From Gammaproteobacteria bacterium (GTDB lineage: Bacteria; Pseudomonadota; Gammaproteobacteria; Enterobacterales; Alteromonadaceae): DNA of 64,000 nucleotides. A program made the translations under genes and the position numbers. The stretch lies in assembly GCA_018825965.1 (NCBI GenBank), contig JAHKAA010000050.1, forward strand, positions 124,001 through 188,000, in the 5' to 3' direction. The notes under the pieces were generated by a model. That model was not told the DNA's origin. It saw nothing but the letters and a program-made list of their open reading frames with translations, and made no database searches. Position 1 is the first letter of the stretch. Every line of letters begins with the position of its first letter. This document shows positions 45,600 through 55,428 of the stretch, piece after piece.

Positions 45600-45626
45600 G
45601 TAGGGGCGGGGCTTGTCCCCGCCCGT
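45600..45626 (+). repeat. REP-like palindromic element, copy 2
   Basis: GTAGGGGCGGGGCTTG followed by the complementary TCCCCGCCCGT, a GC-rich hairpin between convergent genes. It closely matches the element at 29262-29290. Confidence 0.8.
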
Positions 45627-45637
45627 TACTAAAGAGA

Positions 45638-46090
45638 TCAATCTGCTTTATATTGGTCGTGACAGGCTTTGCAGTTTTTGGCGAAATTGCCAAAAGCTGG
45701 TTTAATAGTGGCCTGGTCACCTGATTTAGCTGCGGTTTGTAAAGCTAAAGCGTCGGTTTGGAATTGCTGGGCTTTTTGCTGAAAATCCTGCAGGTTTTTC
45801 CAGATGTCTGCTTTAGCTTCACTTTTTACTTTATCAGCGCCCGGCACTTCAAAAGCTTCCCAGGGTAAGGTAGTCAGGCTTGCCAGAGCGTCGGCTCGTT
45901 TTTCCGCACGTTTGGCGTCAAAAGGCACTTTGCCCCGCATCATGTCACCTAAATCGACGAAATTATGCCGTATTAATTGAAAGCTATGCTGACGATAAGT
46001 GACAGCGTCTTCAGCGTCGGTAAAGGCGCTGCCCGCCATAGCGCAAGCAGAGGACAATCCCATAGACAGTAAGATAAACAGATTTTTCAT
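45638..46090 (-). CDS. Cytochrome c' / c556-type protein
   Basis: A 150-residue periplasmic protein. A signal peptide ends near AMAGSA, and the C-terminal heme site CKACH (CxxCH) in FAKNCKACHDQYK is that of the four-helix cytochrome c'/c556 family. I start at ATG 46090, which gives a normal signal peptide; ATG 46105 would add five residues. Functions in the family include electron transfer and NO binding. Confidence 0.92.
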   Translation of the reverse strand: MKNLFILLSMGLSSACAMAGSAFTDAEDAVTYRQHSFQLIRHNFVDLGDMMRGKVPFDAKRAEKRADALASLTTLPWEAFEVPGADKVKSEAKADIWKNLQDFQQKAQQFQTDALALQTAAKSGDQATIKPAFGNFAKNCKACHDQYKAD

Positions 46091-46197
46091 TGACTTAATT
46101 CTCATTTGTTTGATTTTGATGCAATAATGGTTTGATGCTTTTGTATGTCACAATAGCATTACAATTGAATCCCGTCGCTGTCAACTCAGGAAATCAT

Positions 46198-49191
46198 GTG
46201 AAGGACGTTAATTTTCACAAACCTACAGGTATGAATTCCCTTAGCATCAAGTTTGCGCTACTGGTGTTTATGCTGACTGTAGTCGCCAGCACGGCTATCG
46301 CTTATGCGGTGCTGATGCTGCAACAAAATGTGCTGATCGAACAGGAAAAGCATGAATTAAAGCGGCAGTCTGAAAAATATGCCCGCGAACTGGATGCCGG
46401 TTTTTTAACCCGGGAAAAAAAGGCCATTAGTGCCAATAACATTGTGGTGCGCTATCTCAGCAAAACTACAGCGGCTTCTCCGGCTTTACCCACAGCTCAG
46501 CCGGATGGCAGTGTACGTATTCAGGATGATTTGTCAGCAGCTTTTATTCCTCAGGCAAAATTAGATCCACAACAAAGCGCCTGGTTAGTTCAAAGTGAAG
46601 AGCTATGGCAGCAACTGGCACCTTTGATGCTGGAAGAGTTTTTTAACTTTTACTTTATTTCTAAACAAGGTTTGATCCGTATTGCGCCGGCAGACTGGGC
46701 CTTAGAAGTGCCTGTCACTCATGACTTTACCAAAGATATCTTCTTTGATATTGCGACTCCGGAGCAAAACCCCAGCCGTTTACCACGTTGGACTCCTATT
46801 TATTACGATCCTATCTGGCAAAAATGGATGACCAGCCTGGTGATCCCTGTGTATACCGCAGATGAATTTTTAGGAGTAACAGGCAGTGATTATATTCTGG
46901 ATGAATTGTTTCTTGATTTAGCCAACATTGAACAAGCCTCTGATGGTTTGCGTAGTATGTTGTTTGATCCTCAGGGCAACTTGTTACTGGATGGCAAAAA
47001 ACCTGTACCGCTGCAAAACAAAGGACAACAAAACTTTGATGCCCGTTACAGTTCGGTGGCACCACGAAAGCCGGAACTGGCTGCTTTTATTCAGCAAGTG
47101 ACCACAAACCCGGCAGTGTCGGAGTTGCTGCAGGCCGATTTATCCAACTATCTGGTGTCTGCGGCCAAAGTGCAGCGTTTAGACTGGTACCTGACTTTGT
47201 ATCAGGACAAGCAGGTGGTTGTCAGCGGTTTGCAGGATTTTCGTGACAACGTGATGATGATTTTTCTGGCAGTTGCAGTCATCGTGGCTTTGTCTCTGCA
47301 GTTTTTTATTTACCAGTTTATTTTAAAACGTTTAACCCGCTTATCTTCTGCGGTACAGCGGATCAGCAGGGGCGATTTACAGCAACTTACTCTGGATCAG
47401 AATGACGATGAAATTGGTATGCTCAATCGCGCTTTTAATGGCATGGCGGAAGAAATCCACCAACTGATCTCAGGGTTAAATACCCGTATAGGTGAAAAAG
47501 AAGAAGCCGAACGCGCCACCCGTAAACTAACCAAAGCTGTCGCCTTTTCCAGTTCAGGTATTTTGCTGACAGATAAAGAATTACATATCGAATATGTGAA
47601 CCCTTTTATGCTGGAGCTGATGGGCTGCACTGCCGAACATATGATGCAAAAGCCATTGTCCTCTTTATTTGCCGCTGAGATGTTTTTTGTTGGCGAAGAA
47701 ATCAGCCAAACGCTGAAAGATCGCCATCACTGGCGTGGTGATATGTTGCTGCAACATGTGCTGCGAAAACTCTGGGTGTCGCTGGCGATAGCGCCAATAC
47801 GGGATGAAAAAGGCGATATCAGCAACTATGTCTGTGCTATGCAGGATATTTCTTTTATCAAAGAAAGCCAGCGCAAAATGGAGCAATTGGCTTATTACGA
47901 TATGTTAACTGGCCTGGCGAATCGCAGTTATTTCCGTGACCAGTTACGCAAAGCCATAGCTATGTCGTCCCGTGGTTATTACCATTTTGCCTTGTTGTAT
48001 TTTGATCTGGACGAATTTAAACGTATTAACGATACCTTAGGCCATGATGCCGGGGATGAGCTACTGAAAGAGGTGGCGCGAAGACTCATTAGCCGTTTAC
48101 GTGAAGAAGATACGATAGCGCGTTTGGGCGGCGATGAATTTGCAGTGATTTTAAGTGGTATTAAAGACAGAGCCCATGCGGCCTTGATCGCTGAAAATCT
48201 GCAGCAAAGTTTTGCAGCTCCGGTCAAATTGACAGGCCAGGAAGTCGCTATCAGTGCCAGTATAGGTATTACCATAGCGCCTGAAGATGCGGCTGATGAA
48301 GAGCTGTTGCTCAAACATGCTGATTTGGCCATGTATGAAGCCAAGGCCCGTGGCCGTAATACCTACCATTTTTTCAGTCAGGATTTAAACGACGCCGCCA
48401 AAGAAAAACTGCAAATAGAAAATCATCTGCGCGAAGCCATTCGTGAGCATCAGTTTGTGTTGTATTACCAGCCGAAAATCGATATTCGCACTAATGTGGT
48501 GATTGGTTATGAAGCTTTATTACGCTGGGTCCGGCCCGATGGTTCTATGATCCCGCCACTGCGGTTTATTCCGGTGGCAGAAAGCACAGGTTTGATTGTG
48601 GAAATAGGCGAATGGATTATCTGGGAGGCCTGCCGTTTTATCAGTCGCCAGCAATCCAGAGGCCATGATGTGACTATTTCTATCAACCTTTCGGCACGAC
48701 AATTTACCGATCAAAATCTGGCCGAAGTGGTTGAAAGGGTGCTACAGCGTACAGGTGCCCGGGCGGACAAACTGATCTTTGAAATTACAGAGTCGATGCT
48801 GATGGGCGACACTGATGCGGCTATTGCCCAGTTAAATGAGTTAAAAGGACTGGGGGTGACTTTATCTATTGACGACTTTGGTACAGGCTATTCATCGCTG
48901 AGTTATTTAAAGCGGTTCCCGGTAGATGAGCTGAAAATAGACCGTTCTTTTGTGAAAGATATTCCGGCAGACACCAACGACATGGACATAGTTGCGGCCA
49001 TTATCGCTATGGCGCAAAAAATGAACCTGCGGGTTGTGGCTGAAGGCGTGGAGAGCATAGAACAGATCGAATTCTTAAAAAACAATGCTTGCTATCTGGT
49101 GCAAGGTTATTACTTCAGCATGCCAAGGGCAGAGCAGGACTTATATAACCTGAGTTATCAACCATTATTAACAGGGGCTGCTGAACTTTAA
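46198..49191 (+). CDS. Membrane GGDEF-EAL signalling protein with sensor, HAMP and PAS domains
   Basis: A protein of about 997 residues. Order: TM (about 18-38), a large periplasmic Cache-like sensor (about 40-350), TM (about 360-382), HAMP, PAS (about 440-560), GGDEF and EAL. The cyclase site RLGGDEFAVIL is intact, and the phosphodiesterase shows YEALLRW, ITESMLMGD and DDFGTGYSS. Both c-di-GMP activities are therefore possible. The start GTG 46198 has AGGAA five bases ahead; ATG 46231 is the alternative and starts directly before the TM. Confidence 0.92.
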   Translation: MKDVNFHKPTGMNSLSIKFALLVFMLTVVASTAIAYAVLMLQQNVLIEQEKHELKRQSEKYARELDAGFLTREKKAISANNIVVRYLSKTTAASPALPTAQPDGSVRIQDDLSAAFIPQAKLDPQQSAWLVQSEELWQQLAPLMLEEFFNFYFISKQGLIRIAPADWALEVPVTHDFTKDIFFDIATPEQNPSRLPRWTPIYYDPIWQKWMTSLVIPVYTADEFLGVTGSDYILDELFLDLANIEQASDGLRSMLFDPQGNLLLDGKKPVPLQNKGQQNFDARYSSVAPRKPELAAFIQQVTTNPAVSELLQADLSNYLVSAAKVQRLDWYLTLYQDKQVVVSGLQDFRDNVMMIFLAVAVIVALSLQFFIYQFILKRLTRLSSAVQRISRGDLQQLTLDQNDDEIGMLNRAFNGMAEEIHQLISGLNTRIGEKEEAERATRKLTKAVAFSSSGILLTDKELHIEYVNPFMLELMGCTAEHMMQKPLSSLFAAEMFFVGEEISQTLKDRHHWRGDMLLQHVLRKLWVSLAIAPIRDEKGDISNYVCAMQDISFIKESQRKMEQLAYYDMLTGLANRSYFRDQLRKAIAMSSRGYYHFALLYFDLDEFKRINDTLGHDAGDELLKEVARRLISRLREEDTIARLGGDEFAVILSGIKDRAHAALIAENLQQSFAAPVKLTGQEVAISASIGITIAPEDAADEELLLKHADLAMYEAKARGRNTYHFFSQDLNDAAKEKLQIENHLREAIREHQFVLYYQPKIDIRTNVVIGYEALLRWVRPDGSMIPPLRFIPVAESTGLIVEIGEWIIWEACRFISRQQSRGHDVTISINLSARQFTDQNLAEVVERVLQRTGARADKLIFEITESMLMGDTDAAIAQLNELKGLGVTLSIDDFGTGYSSLSYLKRFPVDELKIDRSFVKDIPADTNDMDIVAAIIAMAQKMNLRVVAEGVESIEQIEFLKNNACYLVQGYYFSMPRAEQDLYNLSYQPLLTGAAEL

Positions 49192-49277
49192 GTTGTTGTT
49201 GGGAATAAGCCAGCCTTGTGCTTTGTTTTCCTGCTGCATTTTTCAGGGTAAAGCCCCAATACAACCAGGAAAGATCC

Positions 49278-52200
49278 ATGATCAAACTAAAACTGTCCTT
49301 GTGCAGTACGGCAATGCTTTGCGCTTTGTTGCCTGCTGCTTCGGCGGACCAAACCACGCCGGTTCAGGGGATCCGTGATAAGTCGCCACAACTTTATGCC
49401 TTAACCAACGCCACTGTGATCACTGAACCAGGCAAACGTCTGGACAATGCCACTGTACTGATCAGCAATGGCACTATCAGCAAAATTCAAAATAAAGCTG
49501 CTGTGCCAGCTGGCTATCAGACCATAGATGCCACTGGTTATTTTATTTATCCGGGTTTTATCGATTTATACAGCCAATACGGTTTACCTAAAGCTGGAAA
49601 AGGCAATGGCTTTGAATTTGGCGCTAAGCCGAACTACAGCAATGACCGCAAAGGCGGCAATGCCAGTAATGCAGCTATTCATGCCCGTAAGCTGTGGGTC
49701 AATGAATTTAAACCTGATGCTGAACAAGCAAAAACTTATCAGCAGCAGGGTTTTACTACAGTTCAATCCGCCCGTTTTGATGGCATCTTTCGCGGTCAGG
49801 CTTTGGTGGCGTCCCTGGTATCTGGCTTGCCGAACGAAGCTGTACTGCGTGCCCAGGCCAATCAGTTTATGGCCTTTAGTAAAGGTACTTCAGTTCAGAG
49901 TTATCCTTCTTCGCTGATGGGCAGCATAGCTCTGATCCGCCAGACCCTGGCCGATGCCAATTGGTACAGTCAGGCTCAGGGCAAAAGCAACTGGCGTTTT
50001 TACAATCAGCCTATTGAGTTTAATGCTGATTTAGCTGCTTTAGCTCAACTGAAAACTCAGGGTGTGGTGTTTGAAGCCACGGACGATCAGGCTTTGTTAC
50101 GCGCTGATAAGCTGTTAAAAGAATTTGGACTGGATAAAGCGACACTGGTGGCTTCTGGCTATGAATACAGTCGTATTGAACAGGTTAAAGCGACGGGACG
50201 CCCGCTGATTTTGCCTCTGGCCTTTCCGGCAGCTCCTGCAGTGCAACAACTGAATGATCAGCTGGATGTGGAACTGGCAAAGTTAAGGCACTGGGAAAGA
50301 GCGCCTTCTAATGCAGCTGTGTTAGAAAAGGCGAAAATTCCTTTTGCTTTGACCCTGCACAAGCTGGAGAAACCAGAGCAGTTCTGGCCGAACTTACGTA
50401 AAGCTGTGTCTTATGGTTTAAGTCAGCAAAAAGCTTTGGCTGCGCTGACCACTGAACCTGCAAAATGGTTAGGTCTGGACAAGCAGATTGGCAAAATTGC
50501 AGAAGGTTATCAGGCGGATTTAGTGGTCAGTAAAGGTGATTTATTTGCTGATGGAGAAATAGTGGCGACCTGGGTTCGTGGTCAGCAGCAACAATTTACA
50601 GCTATGGATTTACCTGCCTTTACCGGTACTTATTCTTTGAGTATCAATGGCAGCAGCTTGCCGCTGGAACTGACAGATAAAAAAGGCTCAGTCGAAGGTT
50701 CTATTAAACTGGGCGATAAAACCAGCACACTGGATCATGTGGCAGTGCAAAAAAATCAGCTGCAATTTGCAGTGGATTTAAAGGCGCTGGGGCAAGGTTC
50801 TGGTGTGGCTCAATTTAGTGGTGAGCTTAAAGGCAAAACCTTGCAAGGAAAGTTAGTCACTGCAGAGGGCGCGACAGTTGCCATCAGCAGCCTGCAACAA
50901 CCTTTGGTGGCTAAAGCTGATGAGAAAAAAGCCACAGAACAACCTGTGTTGCTGTCAAAGCTGACTATGCCTAACCGCGCTTTTGGTGTGACACAACAAG
51001 CCAGGCGACAAAATGTGCATATTAAAAATGCCACTGTCTGGACTTCCGCTAAGGCGGGTAAGTTAGAAAATACGGACGTCCTGGTGAAGGATGGCAACTT
51101 TGTCAAAATTGGCAAAAACTTATCTACGCCTTCAGGTTATCAAGCCATTGATGCGACCGGCATGCACCTGACTGCTGGTATTATCGATGAACACTCGCAT
51201 ATAGCTATTGATCTGGGCGTGAATGAAGGCTCAGATGCTGTGACTTCTGAAGTGCGTATTGCCGATGTGTTAGACGCCGATGATATCAATATTTACCGTG
51301 GTTTAGCTGGTGGTACTACTACAGCTCAGTTGTTACATGGCAGCGCCAATCCTATTGGCGGCCAGGCACAGATTATTCAGCTGCGTTGGGGTGATAGCGC
51401 AGAACAACTGAAATTCAAAGGTGCGCCAGCGAGCATCAAACTTGCCTTGGGTGAAAACGTCAAACAATCCAACTGGGGCGAAGCTTTTGTCAGCCGCTAC
51501 CCTCAAACCCGCAGTGGTGTTGATACTATTATTCGTGATGCCTTTCAGGCCGCTAAAGAATACAAAGCACAGTGGGCTGAGTATGAAGATTTATCCAGCT
51601 CTGAGCGTGCAAAAACTGCACCGCCCCGGGTCGATTACCGCCTCAAAACTTTGGTCGAAATTTTAGATAAAGAACGTTTTATCCATATCCACTCTTATGT
51701 GGCCTCTGAAATTCTGATGATCATCAAATTAGCCGACGAGATGGGCTTTAATGTCACTACTTTTACGCACATTCTGGAAGGCTACAAAGTGGCTGATGAG
51801 ATGAAAGCTCATGGTGCCAGTGCTTCGAGTTTTGCCGACTGGTGGGCTTATAAAATGGAAGTGCAGGACGCTATTCCAACCAATGTCTGCTTAATGCAGC
51901 AACAGGGTGTGTTGGTCAGTATCAACTCTGACAGTCCGGATTTGCAGCGCCGCCTGAATCAGGAAGCCGCTAAAGCCGTGGTGTATTGTGGCATGGATGA
52001 GCAACAAGCTTTGAATATGGTCACTATTAATCCGGCTATACAGCTGAAAATTGACTCAAAAGTAGGTTCAGTGGAAGAAGGTAAACAGGCTGACTTCGTA
52101 TTGTGGTCTGCCCATCCATTGTCTGTGTACGCCCGTGCTCAGCAAACCTGGATTGAAGGAGCTCCTTATTATCAACTGACTGCGGACGAGCAGTTACAAC

Positions 52201-52361
52201 AGCAGGTCAAGAGTGAAAAACAACAGTTGATCCAGAAGGTGTTACAGGCTTCTGACCGCGAAAAAGCAGGTTCTGGCGCGTCGTACAAAGCCAATAACCC
52301 GGTTTGGCACTGTGAAGATAACCATGATGTGTTATCCCTTGCTTTTGGTCATCAGCACTAA
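49278..52361 (+). CDS. Exported double amidohydrolase
   Basis: A 1027-residue periplasmic protein with a signal peptide (cleavage near ASA-DQ). It consists of two amidohydrolase units in tandem. The C-terminal unit (about 590-1010) keeps metal ligands: EHSHIAID (HxH), FIHIHSY, TFTHILEGY and SINSDSPD. The N-terminal unit (about 25-430) has the shape (ISNGTISKI, YPGFIDLYSQYG) but lacks the HxH. About 150 residues between them look like a beta-sheet insert. Family members in the imidazolonepropionase-like group cleave dipeptides or cyclic amides. The start is ATG 49278 behind AGGAAAG. Confidence 0.85.
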   Translation: MIKLKLSLCSTAMLCALLPAASADQTTPVQGIRDKSPQLYALTNATVITEPGKRLDNATVLISNGTISKIQNKAAVPAGYQTIDATGYFIYPGFIDLYSQYGLPKAGKGNGFEFGAKPNYSNDRKGGNASNAAIHARKLWVNEFKPDAEQAKTYQQQGFTTVQSARFDGIFRGQALVASLVSGLPNEAVLRAQANQFMAFSKGTSVQSYPSSLMGSIALIRQTLADANWYSQAQGKSNWRFYNQPIEFNADLAALAQLKTQGVVFEATDDQALLRADKLLKEFGLDKATLVASGYEYSRIEQVKATGRPLILPLAFPAAPAVQQLNDQLDVELAKLRHWERAPSNAAVLEKAKIPFALTLHKLEKPEQFWPNLRKAVSYGLSQQKALAALTTEPAKWLGLDKQIGKIAEGYQADLVVSKGDLFADGEIVATWVRGQQQQFTAMDLPAFTGTYSLSINGSSLPLELTDKKGSVEGSIKLGDKTSTLDHVAVQKNQLQFAVDLKALGQGSGVAQFSGELKGKTLQGKLVTAEGATVAISSLQQPLVAKADEKKATEQPVLLSKLTMPNRAFGVTQQARRQNVHIKNATVWTSAKAGKLENTDVLVKDGNFVKIGKNLSTPSGYQAIDATGMHLTAGIIDEHSHIAIDLGVNEGSDAVTSEVRIADVLDADDINIYRGLAGGTTTAQLLHGSANPIGGQAQIIQLRWGDSAEQLKFKGAPASIKLALGENVKQSNWGEAFVSRYPQTRSGVDTIIRDAFQAAKEYKAQWAEYEDLSSSERAKTAPPRVDYRLKTLVEILDKERFIHIHSYVASEILMIIKLADEMGFNVTTFTHILEGYKVADEMKAHGASASSFADWWAYKMEVQDAIPTNVCLMQQQGVLVSINSDSPDLQRRLNQEAAKAVVYCGMDEQQALNMVTINPAIQLKIDSKVGSVEEGKQADFVLWSAHPLSVYARAQQTWIEGAPYYQLTADEQLQQQVKSEKQQLIQKVLQASDREKAGSGASYKANNPVWHCEDNHDVLSLAFGHQH

Positions 52362-52372
52362 TGGAGTCATCA

Positions 52373-53671
52373 ATGAAATTCTCTAAACTTTTTTTACTGG
52401 TGACTGCAACGCTGAGCCTGACTGCACAGGCAAACGATATAGTGCCGGCACCTAAACAAAGCACCGCCATTTTATTACAGGATGCCACAGTGCATACGGT
52501 GACAAAGGGCGTATTAAAAGACACAGATGTGTTACTGGTCGACGGAAAAATCAGTGCTATAGGTACAGATTTAGCTGTGCCAACTGGCGCGCAAGTGCTG
52601 TCTTTACAGGGCAAGCAGTTGTACCCCGGCTTGATTGCTTTGGCGAATCAGCTGGGTTTAACTGAAATTGAAGCAGTGCGGGCGACAGACGACAGCACTG
52701 AGGTGACTCAGACCAACCCGGATATCAAGGCTCAGGTCGCGTATAACGCGGATTCTGAAGTGGTGCCTACCATTCGTGCTAATGGTTTTAGTTACACTCT
52801 GGTGTATCCAAATGGTTCTTTGATTATGGGGCAGTCCGCTTTTATGCAACTGGATGCCTGGAACTGGAAAGATGCGACTGTGGTTGATTCAGTGGCTTTG
52901 CATATCAAATGGCCACGGGCTGATGTCATGCCACATCCATCGCGCCCGCAAAAAACAGAAGATATTCGTAAAGCCAATCAAAAAGCCATGGCTGAATTGG
53001 ACGGTTACTTCAAAACCGCTCAAGCTTATGCCCAGGCTGTGGTTGATGGCGTGAAACTGCCGGTGGATTCACGCTGGCAGGCGATGATCCCGGTATTCAA
53101 AGGTGAATTACCTGTTTTTGTGCATGCCAATGACCAGCGTCAAATTGAACAAGCTATGAAGTTTGCTCAGCACTATGGTTTTGCTCTGACCATAGTGGGT
53201 GGCCGTGACTCCTGGCGTATCGCCCCCCAACTTGCTGCCGCTAATGTATCGGTGATTTATACCTCGCCTTATGGCATTCCTGAACGTGCAGATGAAGCCA
53301 GCAGCCAGTCATTTCAGACTCCGGCCCAGTTGGCTAAAGCCGGGGTGAAATTCGCCTTGTCACTGGATGGCTACTGGGATACCCGCAACGTGGTCTTTGC
53401 TGCAGGCCAGGCCATCAGCTATGGCTTAAGTCCGGAGCAGGCGTTACGTTCTGTTACACTTGATGCTGCGGCAATTGCAGGAGTGGCTGATAAAATCGGT
53501 AGCATCGAAGTGGGTAAGGCTGCCACTCTGGTGGTGTCTGATGGTGATATTTTTGATTATCTCGGGCACAAAGTGCGTTACATGTGGATTGATGGCCGTG
53601 CTGTTGATTTGAACAACAGGCACAAGCAATTACATGATAAGTATCAGCAGCGTTATCAGGCTAAAAACTGA
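52373..53671 (+). CDS. Exported amidohydrolase-like protein lacking the HxH site
   Basis: A 432-residue protein with a signal peptide (TAQA-ND). The family frame is clear (VLLVDGKISAIGTDL, GKQLYPGLIALANQLG, SLDAAAIAGVADKIGSIEVGKAATLVV-like end) but the expected HxH after PG is ANQ, and only VFVHAND keeps a His. It resembles the degenerate N-terminal half of the preceding gene. GGAG six bases ahead supports ATG 52373. It follows the double amidohydrolase by 11 bases and probably forms a complex or subunit with it. Confidence 0.82.
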   Translation: MKFSKLFLLVTATLSLTAQANDIVPAPKQSTAILLQDATVHTVTKGVLKDTDVLLVDGKISAIGTDLAVPTGAQVLSLQGKQLYPGLIALANQLGLTEIEAVRATDDSTEVTQTNPDIKAQVAYNADSEVVPTIRANGFSYTLVYPNGSLIMGQSAFMQLDAWNWKDATVVDSVALHIKWPRADVMPHPSRPQKTEDIRKANQKAMAELDGYFKTAQAYAQAVVDGVKLPVDSRWQAMIPVFKGELPVFVHANDQRQIEQAMKFAQHYGFALTIVGGRDSWRIAPQLAAANVSVIYTSPYGIPERADEASSQSFQTPAQLAKAGVKFALSLDGYWDTRNVVFAAGQAISYGLSPEQALRSVTLDAAAIAGVADKIGSIEVGKAATLVVSDGDIFDYLGHKVRYMWIDGRAVDLNNRHKQLHDKYQQRYQAKN

Positions 53672-53675
53672 GTAG

Positions 53676-53702
53676 TCAGGGGCGAAAGCCCCTGAATTTT
53701 TT
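53676..53702 (+). terminator. Terminator between amidohydrolase and peptidase
   Basis: TCAGGGGC, GAAA tetraloop, GCCCCTGA (53676-53695), then ATTTTTT. It lies 12 bases ahead of the next start codon, so it probably limits read-through into the peptidase gene. Confidence 0.85.
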
Positions 53703-53713
53703 AAGGAAAACTT

Positions 53714-55387
53714 ATGAAACTGATGTCGATCAGTGCTTTATCCGCCATGCTGGTGCTGGCGGGCTGTCAAAGTACCCCAACACCTTCTTCTGCAGCAGCT
53801 CTGCCAAAAGCCAGCGCTCAAGCCATTGAAGCTCATATGACGTTTTTAGGCGATGACAGCCTGGAAGGCCGGGATACCGGTAGCCGTGGTCATCAAATTG
53901 CGTCGAATTATATTGCCACTCAATTGGCCGCTTTAGGTTTAGAGCCAGCCGGTGAACAGGGCTATTTCCAGTCTGTGCCTTTACGCAAAGCCATGCTGGT
54001 GCAAAGCAGTGCCAAAATGTCGTTGACTAAAAATGGCAAAACCACAGACTTTGATTATCCAAAACAGTTTTTTACGGGTCCCAGTACTTTGCATGCGAAA
54101 GCCGATGTCACAGCACCTTTGGTCTTTGTTGGCTATGGCTTAGTGTCCAAAGAGTTTAATCTGGATGATTACGCCAATCTGGATGTCAAAGGCAAAATAG
54201 TGGTGATGCTCAGTGGCCGCCCTAAATCTCTACCCAGTGAAGAAGCAGCTCATATTCAAAGTTTAAAAGCAGAAAACGCGGCTGAACGTGGTGCTGTAGG
54301 TATTATTACCCTGCATACTCCTTCAGAAGAAAAAGTGCGGCCTTATGCCAATAGCCTGATGTATTTAACCAGTCCCCGTATGCGCTGGCTGCATAAAGAC
54401 GGTAAAGCAGAAGGTGAATTTGAGTCTTTATTGGGTAGTGCTTATGTACATCCGGACGCCGCTAAAAACTTGTTTGAAGGGGCCGGCCGTTCTCTGGACG
54501 ATATTTTTGCGGACTTAGCCGCAGAAAAAGTGCCTACAGGTTTTTCCTTAGAAGGCACAGTCAGTCTAAAGCGTGAATCCACTAAGGAAGATATCAGCAG
54601 CCCGAACGTGGTTGCAGTATTGCCTGGTTCTGATCCTGTGCTTAAAGATGAGTATGTGGTGGTGACGGCTCACTCTGATCATATTGGTTTCTCCAATGAT
54701 GTACGCAGCAAAGATAAAATCAATAACGGTTTAATGGATAATGCAGCAGGTGTTGGCATTATGCTGGAGACCGCACGTTTATTTACTCAAAAGGCCGGGC
54801 GGCCAAAACGTTCTATTTTATTTCTCGCTGTAACAGGTGAAGAAAAAGGCTTATTGGGGGCTGACTATTTTGCCCATAACCCAACCCGTCCTATCGATAA
54901 GCTGGTGGCCAACGTCAATATAGATATGCCGGTGTTGTTGTATCCTTTTGCTGACATAGTGGCATTTGGTGCCAACCATTCCAGCTTAGGGGCTACAGTG
55001 GATACAGCAGCTGTTGCAGTTGGCATTACACAAAGCCCGGATCCAATGCCTGAGCAAGCGATATTCACCCGTTCAGATCATTACACTTTAGTGCAACAAG
55101 GTGTGCCCTCTGTTTTCCTGATGACAGGCTTTAGCTCCAAAGATCCAAAACAAAAAGGCGGCGAAGTCTGGGGCAAGTTTTTTGCTAAGCATTACCACAA
55201 ACCTACAGATGACAAGGCGGGTTTAACGGCTGACTTTGGTGTCATCCGTTATGATGCTGGTGCTGTGTTTGCGGATATTAACTTTGGTATTACCACTGAA
55301 GTTGCCAATAATCCACAGCGACCTGTCTGGTTAAAAGACAGCTTCTTTGGCAAGATTTTTGGTAAAGACTACAACAGACAGAAATGA
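53714..55387 (+). CDS. M28-family zinc metallopeptidase lipoprotein
   Basis: A 557-residue lipoprotein (lipobox LAGC, Cys19). A PA-like insert (about 130-270) lies within an M28 aminopeptidase domain. Zinc ligands seen: TAHSDHIG (His), GLMDNAAGVG (bridging Asp), VTGEEKGLLGADYF (Glu pair) and the late KHYHKPTDD (His). It should release N-terminal residues from peptides at the outer membrane. It completes the scavenging cluster with the two amidohydrolases. Confidence 0.9.
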   Translation: MKLMSISALSAMLVLAGCQSTPTPSSAAALPKASAQAIEAHMTFLGDDSLEGRDTGSRGHQIASNYIATQLAALGLEPAGEQGYFQSVPLRKAMLVQSSAKMSLTKNGKTTDFDYPKQFFTGPSTLHAKADVTAPLVFVGYGLVSKEFNLDDYANLDVKGKIVVMLSGRPKSLPSEEAAHIQSLKAENAAERGAVGIITLHTPSEEKVRPYANSLMYLTSPRMRWLHKDGKAEGEFESLLGSAYVHPDAAKNLFEGAGRSLDDIFADLAAEKVPTGFSLEGTVSLKRESTKEDISSPNVVAVLPGSDPVLKDEYVVVTAHSDHIGFSNDVRSKDKINNGLMDNAAGVGIMLETARLFTQKAGRPKRSILFLAVTGEEKGLLGADYFAHNPTRPIDKLVANVNIDMPVLLYPFADIVAFGANHSSLGATVDTAAVAVGITQSPDPMPEQAIFTRSDHYTLVQQGVPSVFLMTGFSSKDPKQKGGEVWGKFFAKHYHKPTDDKAGLTADFGVIRYDAGAVFADINFGITTEVANNPQRPVWLKDSFFGKIFGKDYNRQK

Positions 55388-55393
55388 TCTAAA

Positions 55394-55428
55394 GGGTCAG
55401 GGCGCAAGCTCTGACCCATCTTCTTTTT
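55394..55428. terminator. Terminator behind the M28 peptidase
   Basis: GGGTCAGGGC (55394-55403), GCAA loop, GCTCTGACCC (55408-55417), one G-T pair, then a T-rich run. The stem is a variant of the hairpins at 13292 and 38756. It also ends the convergent double-receiver gene region. Confidence 0.82.
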
